Source: an uncultured Clostridia bacterium
Lineage (GTDB): Bacteria > Bacillota > Clostridia > Christensenellales > CAG-314
DNA length: 5,240 bases
Assembly (NCBI GenBank): GCA_937915515.1
Contig: CALGIK010000035.1
Coordinates: forward strand, 1 to 5,240
Direction: 5' to 3'
Made by a program: the position numbers and the translations under genes. Of the stretch, positions 1-5,204 are shown one piece after another (positions within the stretch are counted from its first letter, which is position 1; the number at the start of each line of letters is the position of its first letter). The notes below the pieces were generated by a model that worked only from the letters and a program-made list of their open reading frames with translations, searched no databases and was not told the origin of the DNA.

Positions 1-165
1 TTTTTGCGCAAAAAGCGGTAAAACCAAATCGCACCCTGTTGCGACAACAGCGCACAGAATATCAAAAAACAATAATGTTTTATAAGGTTTATAGTATGGA
101 ATAAAGTCTTTGACATAACTCCATGATTTTCTTTTTTTTGTTCTTTCTTTTGCTGTATTATCCAT
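1..165 (-). CDS. ABC transporter, membrane/ATP-binding exporter subunit, N-terminal 55 residues only
   Basis: Partial gene: it starts at ATG 165-163 and stays open to base 1. The visible protein begins with a basic cytoplasmic head (residues 5-13 are rich in Lys/Arg). A FIPYYKPYK segment at 21-29 follows, then the first hydrophobic helix from about residue 30 (TLLFFDILCAVVATGCDLVLPLF). A xxYxKPYK amphipathic elbow followed by LL..D.....A....D...P is typical of the start of MsbA/BmrA-type half-exporters, which fuse six membrane helices to an ATPase domain. Neither the later helices nor the ATPase motifs are in the window, so the substrate cannot be guessed. It lies 12 bases downstream of the SbcC-like gene, probably in the same transcript. 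No Shine-Dalgarno sequence is visible before the ATG. The frame is the same as the preceding gene's, with one TAA between them. The family call rests on a short N-terminus and is therefore moderate. Confidence 0.7.
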   Translation of the reverse strand, partial: MDNTAKERTKKRKSWSYVKDFIPYYKPYKTLLFFDILCAVVATGCDLVLPLFAQK

Positions 166-177
166 AAGACTAATGTT

Positions 178-2037
178 TTATCGTTGTTTGTGACAGGTTA
201 AATAAATAACCTGAGTTGTAAGTGAAATTTGCTCTAATAATTTTTTTGCAGAGGAGTAATTAATGTCGTCATAATTTACAAAAGGGTCGTCAAGAATAAT
301 GAGGGGCAAATCGTCTTTATATATGCACTCCATCAAGGACAGTCTCAACGCAAAATTGCACATTTCCTTAAAACCTTCGCTTAAATAATCGCTGTCACGG
401 TACGCCCCAGCTTCGTTTATTGTGATGTTAAACTGAGCGTCCACAGCTGCCTCGCCTAATCTTTTTTGAGCTAATAATTCTACATATTTTTTAAAGCTGG
501 TATTTAACATTGGCAGATAGCTGTCTGTAAGAGATTCCTTTGCTTCTGATAGTATCTGCCGCGCTAATTGCGCAGTATTGTATTTCTGCTCGGTTTGATT
601 TATTTCTTCTTTTAAGTTTAACAGCTCATTTTCGATATCCGGAGGACTTGGCGGATCAGCGTTAAGGGTTAATAAAGCACCGTTACTGATATTCAGCTTG
701 TCTCTATTGTTATCGTATTTTATTTTCGCTTGGATAAGCTGTTGTTCCGCAATTTTTAAATCTGATTGCGCTTTTATGTATCGGTCTTTTAATTTTTGAG
801 CACCCTCGGGAGCAAGAATAAGCAAAGTGTTAGTTAACTCTTCCGCATTAAGTTTTAAGGCTTTTAACTGAGCCGTTATATCTAATTTCAGTTCAGAAAA
901 CTCTTTTTCCGTTTGAGCGCACTTATTGTTATATTCCTCCAAAAGCCGTTGATTGGTATTTTTGATTTTAAATTCTGCTTTTTTGCATTTAATATAAAAA
1001 ATTACGGATAATGCTATGCCGCCGACAAAAAACGGAAGGGAAAGATACCATAACCAAAAACAAAGTCCGACACCGCATAAAATCAGTAATGCGCACAGTA
1101 AAATTTGCTTTAAAGTTTTTGATTTTAAAACATTATCAATTTTTTCAGGAGGCTCAGGACGTAGGTATTTAAGATTGTCAAGCTGTTGCTCCTTAAGTTT
1201 TATCTCTGTCTGTTTTAAATTAAGAAGATTTTGTTTTTCGGCTATTTCCTCATATTTGCTTAAAGAAGCCGCTTCTTTTTCGGCTTTACTTTTTTGCGCC
1301 GTCAATTGTTGAACTTCATTATCACTTTTAGTAATTTCTTGTATGCATAAAACAATCTCATCATTGATATCCTTAATTTTAGTTTGTATATTGTTTGCGT
1401 TGATAAGTTGTTTTTCCTTTTCCTCAACTTTACATTTTAAATCAAAAATTTTTCCCCCGTTGCCCCTTTCGAGTTTTAGTTTTTTGCAGTATTCACGTAG
1501 ACTGGTGTCAGCTTTTACATAATTGTTAGTTTCGTCGGTGTTTTCTGCCAGATTAGAAAGTTTTTGCATAAAGGAATCATTATTTTCGACAATTATACTG
1601 CATTGAGGAAGATACATGCTGCGCATAAAAGCATCGGCATCTACCTTAAAAATTCTTAGTCCTAATTCTCCTTTTTCAAAATCAAGCTTTTGCTGTTTAT
1701 TGGTGTCTTCGTCAAACAAGCGTATTTCCTGTTCTTTTTCGGTGTTGCCGAAAAACCTTTCAATACGCAAGTTTTTTCCGTTGCAGAAAAAACTCAGCGT
1801 GCCGCCGAATTTTTCGGTTGAATTAAAAGGACGGTATTTTAAAACTTCATTTTCGGATACTTTACGTTTTTTGTTGTAGTTTAATCCGTAAAACATGGCT
1901 TTAATAAAAGCAGCCAAAGTTGTTTTTCCAAAACCGTTATCTTGAGCGATAACATTTAACCCTTTTTCAAAATCCATTTTAAAATCATGCAGCTTTCCAA
2001 AATTAAATATATTTACACGGAGCAATTTAAACATCAT
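178..2037 (-). CDS. SbcC/Rad50/YhaN-like ATPase with a membrane-anchored coiled coil
   Basis: A 619-residue SMC-like ABC ATPase, the predicted partner of the SbcD-like nuclease encoded just upstream. The N-terminal lobe has Walker A at 32-40 (QDNGFGKTT, K38) and a Q-loop at LPQ 143-145. The C-terminal lobe has the signature LSEG at 552-555, Walker B IILDD at 580-584, a D-loop PFVNYDD at 585-591, and the H-loop histidine H616 four residues from the end. Between the lobes lie two charged heptad-like arms (about 165-300 and 355-500) forming an antiparallel coiled coil. At the apex, two hydrophobic helices (about 312-330 and 333-349) are flanked by lysines on both sides. They replace the CxxC zinc hook, and no CxxC occurs anywhere in the protein. 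This suggests a membrane-inserted hairpin with both heads in the cytoplasm. At 619 residues it is much shorter than SbcC or YhaN (roughly 950-1050). The gene starts ATGATG, so either Met may be used; the first overlaps the sbcD-like stop. YhaN-type identity is inferred from architecture and the KAMFYGL motif (residues 46-52). Confidence 0.88.
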   Translation of the reverse strand: MMFKLLRVNIFNFGKLHDFKMDFEKGLNVIAQDNGFGKTTLAAFIKAMFYGLNYNKKRKVSENEVLKYRPFNSTEKFGGTLSFFCNGKNLRIERFFGNTEKEQEIRLFDEDTNKQQKLDFEKGELGLRIFKVDADAFMRSMYLPQCSIIVENNDSFMQKLSNLAENTDETNNYVKADTSLREYCKKLKLERGNGGKIFDLKCKVEEKEKQLINANNIQTKIKDINDEIVLCIQEITKSDNEVQQLTAQKSKAEKEAASLSKYEEIAEKQNLLNLKQTEIKLKEQQLDNLKYLRPEPPEKIDNVLKSKTLKQILLCALLILCGVGLCFWLWYLSLPFFVGGIALSVIFYIKCKKAEFKIKNTNQRLLEEYNNKCAQTEKEFSELKLDITAQLKALKLNAEELTNTLLILAPEGAQKLKDRYIKAQSDLKIAEQQLIQAKIKYDNNRDKLNISNGALLTLNADPPSPPDIENELLNLKEEINQTEQKYNTAQLARQILSEAKESLTDSYLPMLNTSFKKYVELLAQKRLGEAAVDAQFNITINEAGAYRDSDYLSEGFKEMCNFALRLSLMECIYKDDLPLIILDDPFVNYDDINYSSAKKLLEQISLTTQVIYLTCHKQR

Positions 2038-3116
2038 AAGCTATCAATTTCCTCCCCGTTTAAAGCATTTAAGCCGTAACGCAATACTCGATTGAGTAGT
2101 TCTGCGTCTTTTATCTTTGCTTCCGCAGTTTTTACAAATTGAGATTTAAGCGATATTTCGTTTTTTATTTTTTCGATATCTATTTTTACTTTTGTTAAAT
2201 CCTTTACCTTAACGTCAAAAAGCAGCGGTTTTAAGCTTTGTGATATCTGATCGGTGGTAAACACGCAATCTTCGTTTATTTCGCCTGTTAGGTAAAACTC
2301 CGCCAAATCCAGAGAAGTGACGCTTTGTCCGTCTATAAAGGAAGCGGCTTTTTTTATTACATCGGCGGCAGAAGCGCAATCGCTTATATCTAAGCGTATA
2401 CTATAAACTTGCCGAGTTGCATAGGGCACAAAACGTATGCTTTTTGAGCGGTCAAGTATGCTTGTATCTATCCAAACAAAACCCTTAGGACCTGTTTCGT
2501 CATAGCCGCGCGGCTCTAAGCATCCGCTGTAAACAGCATATCCCCGTCCCGCGCCTTCTTTTTTGTAGCTGTGTATATGCCCCAAAGCAAAATAATCAAT
2601 AGGTTTGTCAAAAAACATATCCAAATCAATTGCGCCGTAAAAACTGTTTTTGCCGATGTCACCGTGACAAATCAAAATGTTGTAATTTTCGGGTGTCCAT
2701 TTTATATCTTTTAATTGTTCTCTTGAAACTGTTGTTAAATCTGCCCCCACAAAACTTACGCCGTCAATGTCAAAGCGGTTTATTCCTTCGCTAAAAAGTT
2801 TTACATTTGGCGGCAGTCTTTTAATAAAACCGTCATCAAAAGCCGATTCGTCATGGTTGCCCGTTAAAATAAAAATTTTTACGTTTTGATGCGCCGTAAA
2901 AGTGTTTATCAACGCTGATTTAGTTGAGGGAGAAGCAAATTTGCTTTCGAAGAGATCGCCGGCAACAATAACGGCGCCGTCACCGTTTTTGTCGGCTTCG
3001 AATATTAAATTGCAAAAAGTATTTAGTATTTCTTGCCTGCGTAAGATAGCTTTATTGTGGGATAATGCGGCTAATTTACTGTCAAGATGAATATCGGCGC
3101 AATGTATAATTTTCAT
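2034..3116 (-). CDS. SbcD/Mre11/YhaO-like metallophosphoesterase DNA nuclease
   Basis: A 360-residue cytoplasmic nuclease subunit expected to work with the adjacent SbcC-like ATPase on DNA ends. All metal-binding motifs of the Mre11/SbcD phosphoesterase domain are intact: D8-x-H10 (ADIHLD), G53-D54, G86-N87-H88-D89-E90, H151-G-D (CHGDI) and G179-H180-I-H182. They should bind two metal ions, usually Mn2+. The stretch SGCLEPRGYDETGPKGF (197-213) is the usual loop closing the catalytic domain. Residues from about 235 form the capping domain, and a helical basic/acidic tail (about 305-360) likely contacts the coiled-coil root of the ATPase. The length fits SbcD/YhaO proteins (about 340-410). The start is certain because MKIIHCADIHLD is the canonical N-terminus. 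The stop TGA overlaps the next ATG (ATGA), indicating translational coupling. No Shine-Dalgarno sequence precedes the ATG; instead a -10 box lies six bases away (see promoter). Confidence 0.93.
   Translation of the reverse strand: MKIIHCADIHLDSKLAALSHNKAILRRQEILNTFCNLIFEADKNGDGAVIVAGDLFESKFASPSTKSALINTFTAHQNVKIFILTGNHDESAFDDGFIKRLPPNVKLFSEGINRFDIDGVSFVGADLTTVSREQLKDIKWTPENYNILICHGDIGKNSFYGAIDLDMFFDKPIDYFALGHIHSYKKEGAGRGYAVYSGCLEPRGYDETGPKGFVWIDTSILDRSKSIRFVPYATRQVYSIRLDISDCASAADVIKKAASFIDGQSVTSLDLAEFYLTGEINEDCVFTTDQISQSLKPLLFDVKVKDLTKVKIDIEKIKNEISLKSQFVKTAEAKIKDAELLNRVLRYGLNALNGEEIDSL
2051..2057 (-). promoter_or_regulatory. Ribosome-binding site of the SbcC-like gene, inside the sbcD-like gene
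   Basis: GGGGAGG on the minus strand lies within the last codons of the sbcD-like gene. The gap to the first ATG (2037) is 13 bases and to the second is 16, longer than usual. Initiation may therefore depend on ribosomes ending at the overlapping TGA (ATGA), which would couple the two subunits. Confidence 0.6.
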
Positions 3117-3122
3117 TTTTTT

Positions 3123-3151
3123 ATTATATCATACCAAAATACTTTAAGCAA
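3123..3151 (-). promoter_or_regulatory. Extended -10 promoter of the sbcD/sbcC-like operon, predicted leaderless transcript
   Basis: On the minus strand, TTGCTT (3151-3146), a 17-base spacer and a perfect TATAAT (3128-3123) are preceded by TG at 3131-3130, giving the extended -10 motif TGATATAAT. Counting the -10 box as -12 to -7 puts +1 at 3116, which is the A of the ATG. Only AAAAAA separates box and start codon, and there is no Shine-Dalgarno sequence. If this promoter is used, the mRNA has essentially no 5' leader. A weaker promoter further upstream cannot be excluded. Confidence 0.65.
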
Positions 3152-3229
3152 ATAAAAATTTTTACAGCTTTTTATATGCGACAAAATACACCATATTACT
3201 TTTAGATAATACATTTTTCGATTATGTTT

Positions 3230-3244
3230 TTGTAAACGTATGCT
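3230..3244 (+). promoter_or_regulatory. cre-like (CcpA) operator candidate
   Basis: TTGTAAACGTATGCT fits every defined position of the Bacillota catabolite-response consensus WTGNAANCGNWNNCW. It lies about 45 bases upstream of the permease -35 box and about 80 upstream of the -35 of the nuclease operon. In that position it would more likely activate or modulate than block. It is not a good inverted repeat in its right half, so it could be chance; the consensus is loose. Confidence 0.35.
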
Positions 3245-3288
3245 TAAAAATAAAACATATTTTTAAAAATTTATATTTTAAAAATCGG

Positions 3289-3317
3289 TTGCCGTTAATA
3301 TATGATTGTGTTAATAT
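3289..3317 (+). promoter_or_regulatory. Predicted sigma-A promoter of the permease
   Basis: TTGCCG (3289-3294), a 17-base spacer and TAATAT (3312-3317). A TG one base before the -10 box gives an extended -10. Each hexamer matches consensus at four of six positions. A/T blocks just upstream (3259-3285) could serve as UP-element. The predicted start is near 3324, leaving a leader of about 220 bases. Confidence 0.5.
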
Positions 3318-3372
3318 ATAAAAAGAATTCTTTAGGTTAAAGATGCTGTCAATATTTTTGGGAGAGATTCTG

Positions 3373-3432
3373 ATGGAAATCTCCTATAAGGCTAATTTTT
3401 CAAAAAAACGTTTTGCATCGGCAAATAAATAA
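3373..3432 (+). CDS. Possible leader peptide (19 residues; 29 if started at 3343)
   Basis: An open frame in the permease leader runs from ATG 3373 to TAA 3430-3432 and encodes MEISYKANFSKKRFASANK. GGGAG at 3360-3364 lies eight bases upstream, a reasonable ribosome-binding site. An in-frame ATG at 3343 would add ten residues but has only AGG as a site. The peptide start MEISYKANFSKK resembles the permease start MEIRYGINATPK, with M, E, I, Y, N and K shared in register. Its DNA shares 11 of 15 bases over the first five codons. It may be a translated leader peptide controlling the permease, a remnant of a duplicated gene start, or coincidence. The overlap with predicted RNA helices fits a regulatory role but does not prove it. 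Confidence 0.25.
   Translation: MEISYKANFSKKRFASANK
3387..3401 (+). repeat. 15-base direct repeat, copy 1 (in permease leader)
   Basis: TAAGGCTAATTTTTC is identical to 5067-5081. Similarity does not extend into the flanks. Part of it is a T tract, so a chance match in AT-rich DNA is possible. Confidence 0.4.
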
Positions 3433-3534
3433 AAAGAGTCAAACTTAAAGAAACCGACGGTAACGAGTGCGTATCACTTTTAACTTAACTTAGGTTAATT
3501 ACTTAAGGAAAAAATAAATAAAATACCGGATTTT

Positions 3535-3540
3535 AGGAGG
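3535..3540 (+). promoter_or_regulatory. Ribosome-binding site of the permease
   Basis: A perfect AGGAGG lies five bases before ATG 3546 and fixes the start. It is complementary to CTCCTA at 3381-3386 in the leader, so it may be masked in one RNA conformation. Confidence 0.9.
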
Positions 3541-3545
3541 AAATT

Positions 3546-4991
3546 ATGGAAATTCGTTATGGAATCAACGCAACCCCCAAACAAATGGGATGGGGCAAAT
3601 TTATCGCTACAAGTTTTCAACAGATTTTAGCGATAATTGCAGCAACAATTTTAGTGCCTATAATTGTTTCGGGCGTAACAAACGATACAGGGGAACCGGT
3701 TATCAATATGTCTCCTGCTGCCGCTTTGGTCGGTGCCGGTTTTGGTACTTTGGTTTATCAGCTGTTTGTAAAACGCAAGAGTCCTGTATTTTTAGGCAGT
3801 TCCTTCGCATTTATCGGTGCAATGACAGCGGCAGTAGCAGCAGGTTACGGTTTTTGGGGACTTATTATCGGCGTTGCTTTAGCAGCTTTGGTTTATGTGT
3901 TGATTGCTCTCTTAATCTATATTATTGGCAGCAGATGGGTAAACAGATTAATGCAGCCTGCAATAATAGGCGCGACTGTCGCTCTAATCGGTTTATCTTT
4001 AAGCAGTATTGCCACAGGTTGGGCTATGACCAACGGCGGTGACAATATAAAAACAGATTACAACTTAATTTCCATTCTTTGCGCTGTTGTTACCTTTCTT
4101 GTAATTGTAATTTGCGCAAATAAGGGAAGCAAAACCATGAAATTGATACCTTTTATTATAGGTATTGCCGCAGGTTATCTGCTTGCGGGTATCTTTACGG
4201 CTTTCGGATATATTTTTGACATCAATTATTTCAAAGTACTCGACATAAGCATATTCACAAATGTTTATGGTGCTGCAATGAGTTATAAATGGTTTATCGA
4301 TTTGCCTCAATTCACCATTGTTGAAGCCATTAAAGGCGGTTTTAATCTTAACGGAGCAGATATCGGCAGTATTGCATTAATGTTTGCACCGATAGCACTG
4401 GTTGTGTTTGCCGAGCATATAGCCGACCACAAAAACCTTTCTACTATTATAAAAAAAGATTTAATTGCAGACCCGGGTCTGACCAGGACATTGTTAGGCG
4501 ACGGAATAGGCAGTTTTGTAGGCGCAGTATTTGGCGGATGCGCTAACACTACATACGGCGAATCAATAGGCTGTGTAGCAATTACAGGCAATGCTTCTAC
4601 TTGGACAATAATAGGCGCATCAATCGGCTGTATTGTTATTGCATTCTTTACTCCCTTAGTCACTGTAATAAATTCTATACCTAAATGCGTTATGGGCGGA
4701 GCCTGTATAGCTTTATACGGCTTTATTGCGGTTAGCGGACTAAATATGCTGCGCAAAGTCGACTTAAGCGAAAACAGAAATCTATTTGTAGTAAGCGCAA
4801 TTTTAGTCTCGGGTATTGGCGGATTGATGCTTAATTTTGGACAAGTGCAAATTACTCCTATTGCCGTCGCGCTGATTTTGGGTGTTGTAACTAACTGGAT
4901 TTTAGGCGGTTTTTCCAAGGCCAATTGCGAAAAAGCCGAAAAACAATCCAATAAAATGATAACCGAAGATAATACAGATAATAACGATTAG
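3546..4991 (+). CDS. uraA: Uracil permease, NCS2 (nucleobase-cation symporter-2, UraA/PyrP-type)
   Basis: A 481-residue inner-membrane nucleobase transporter, expected to bring uracil into the cell for salvage by proton symport. The protein is hydrophobic throughout and consistent with the 14-span (7+7) UraA fold. Diagnostic stretches are QPAIIGATVALIGLSL (137-152), FAEHIADHKNLS (288-299), KKDLIADPGLTRTLLGDGIG (303-322), NTTYGESIGCVAITG (334-348) and IPKCVMGG (378-385). E290 and E339 align with UraA E241 and E290, the substrate-binding glutamates. D294 stands where UraA has H245, a pattern I recall from clostridial members (EHIADHK). The protein is about 50 residues longer than E. coli UraA (429), partly from a hydrophilic tail (about 457-481, acidic at the end). 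The PGLxRxLxGDGxG and NTTYGE motifs favour uracil over xanthine, but substrate is inferred. The start is fixed by AGGAGG five bases upstream. The gene stands alone, with its own predicted promoter, long leader and terminator. Confidence 0.9.
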   Translation: MEIRYGINATPKQMGWGKFIATSFQQILAIIAATILVPIIVSGVTNDTGEPVINMSPAAALVGAGFGTLVYQLFVKRKSPVFLGSSFAFIGAMTAAVAAGYGFWGLIIGVALAALVYVLIALLIYIIGSRWVNRLMQPAIIGATVALIGLSLSSIATGWAMTNGGDNIKTDYNLISILCAVVTFLVIVICANKGSKTMKLIPFIIGIAAGYLLAGIFTAFGYIFDINYFKVLDISIFTNVYGAAMSYKWFIDLPQFTIVEAIKGGFNLNGADIGSIALMFAPIALVVFAEHIADHKNLSTIIKKDLIADPGLTRTLLGDGIGSFVGAVFGGCANTTYGESIGCVAITGNASTWTIIGASIGCIVIAFFTPLVTVINSIPKCVMGGACIALYGFIAVSGLNMLRKVDLSENRNLFVVSAILVSGIGGLMLNFGQVQITPIAVALILGVVTNWILGGFSKANCEKAEKQSNKMITEDNTDNND

Positions 4992-5003
4992 CAATTGTAG
5001 CTA

Positions 5004-5032
5004 AAAAGCCGCGGCAAAATGTCGCGGCTTTT
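5004..5032 (+). terminator. Rho-independent terminator of the permease gene
   Basis: AAAAGCCGCGGC (5004-5015) pairs with GTCGCGGCTTTT (5021-5032) around an AAAAT loop, a 12-pair stem with one G-U. It begins 12 bases after the permease stop. The following sequence is GATTT, so the T run is only four bases; the A run on the left side would also let it work on the minus strand. Confidence 0.85.
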
Positions 5033-5066
5033 GATTTACTCATAAAATTTTTTACTTAAGTTATTT

Positions 5067-5081
5067 TAAGGCTAATTTTTC
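5067..5081 (+). repeat. 15-base direct repeat, copy 2 (between permease and next promoter)
   Basis: TAAGGCTAATTTTTC is identical to 3387-3401. It lies in an otherwise featureless AT-rich spacer (5033-5166) upstream of the next promoter, in which I see no gene. Confidence 0.4.
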
Positions 5082-5166
5082 TTTCCTCTTTTCACTGTCA
5101 GAAAAACAGCGATAGCGTCCTAACAAATTTTTAAAACAAATGTTTATATACCATACAAAATAAAGC

Positions 5167-5195
5167 TTGACATTATTATTTTATCATAATATAAT
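5167..5195 (+). promoter_or_regulatory. Full-consensus sigma-A promoter pointing off the right end
   Basis: TTGACA (5167-5172), exactly 17 bases, then TATAAT (5190-5195): both hexamers match consensus at every position with optimal spacing. Transcription should begin near 5201-5202. This is the strongest promoter-like sequence in the window and implies a plus-strand gene, or an RNA, starting near or beyond the window's end. Confidence 0.8.
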
Positions 5196-5204
5196 CAAAA
5201 GATT

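Larger units (their letters stand above)
3117..3545. other. Divergent intergenic control region
   Basis: The 429 bases between the divergently read nuclease and permease genes hold no conventional gene. From left to right they contain the minus-strand promoter, an AT-rich stretch with a cre-like site, and two A/T palindromic blocks (ATTTTTAAAAAT at 3259-3270 and the similar 3275-3285). The blocks could act as UP-element or bent DNA. They are followed by the plus-strand promoter and the long permease leader. I see nothing definable in about 3152-3229. Confidence 0.8.
3324..3545 (+). promoter_or_regulatory. Long structured 5' leader of the uracil permease mRNA (class unknown)
   Basis: About 220 bases separate the predicted transcription start from the permease ATG. 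TTAGGTTAA occurs twice (3332-3340 and 3490-3498), and between the copies lies a segment with TTAACTTAA (3480-3488) that can pair with either. The 5' copy gives a long-range helix of about 11 pairs, 3332-3342 with 3478-3488, including two G-U. The 3' copy gives a local 7-pair hairpin, 3480-3486 with 3492-3498. The two are mutually exclusive. Inside the long-range helix, GATGC (3342-3346) can pair with GCATC (3415-3419), GAGATT (3364-3369) with AATCTC (3378-3383), and AGTG with CACT around CGTAT (near 3467-3479). CTCCTA (3381-3386) can also pair with TAGGAG (3534-3539) and so hide the ribosome-binding site. No U-tract terminator is seen, so any control would be at translation. I do not recognise a purine, PRPP, PyrR-type or other known element. 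All pairings were found by eye. Confidence 0.45.

Noticed and set aside
312..349. Zinc-hook CxxC motif in the middle of the ATPase (residues 312-349 of the protein).
   Set aside because: The cysteines near the apex (C315, C321, C326, C351) are not spaced as CxxC and lie in or beside hydrophobic helices, so a zinc hook is not supported.
1016..1312. Plus-strand frames opposite the ATPase gene (also 1616-1879) and opposite the nuclease gene (2902-3090).
   Set aside because: They are antisense to genes with intact catalytic motifs, carry no ribosome-binding sites and resemble no known protein.
3224..3241. Short hairpin ATGTTT-TTGT-AAACGT as a terminator between the divergent genes.
   Set aside because: Only about six weak pairs with a G-U and no following T tract, and neither divergent gene ends there. 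It overlaps the cre-like site, which explains the partial symmetry better.
3324..3545. Purine riboswitch or PyrR-binding attenuator in the permease leader.
   Set aside because: The purine aptamer's conserved junction and paired kissing loops are not found. The PyrR loop consensus is absent, and there is no terminator hairpin with a U tract.
3590..4042. A 150-codon plus-strand frame inside the permease gene.
   Set aside because: Out of frame within the permease, Cys/Arg/Ser-rich, with no recognisable domain and no initiation signals.
4065..4310. An 81-codon minus-strand frame within the permease gene.
   Set aside because: Antisense to a conserved coding region, with no ribosome-binding site or family resemblance.
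4307..4951. A 214-codon open frame on the minus strand opposite the permease gene.
   Set aside because: It is antisense to a well-supported transporter, has no ribosome-binding site, and its Ile/Pro/Thr-rich, low-complexity composition is the usual shadow of a Gly/Ala/Ile/Val-rich membrane protein.
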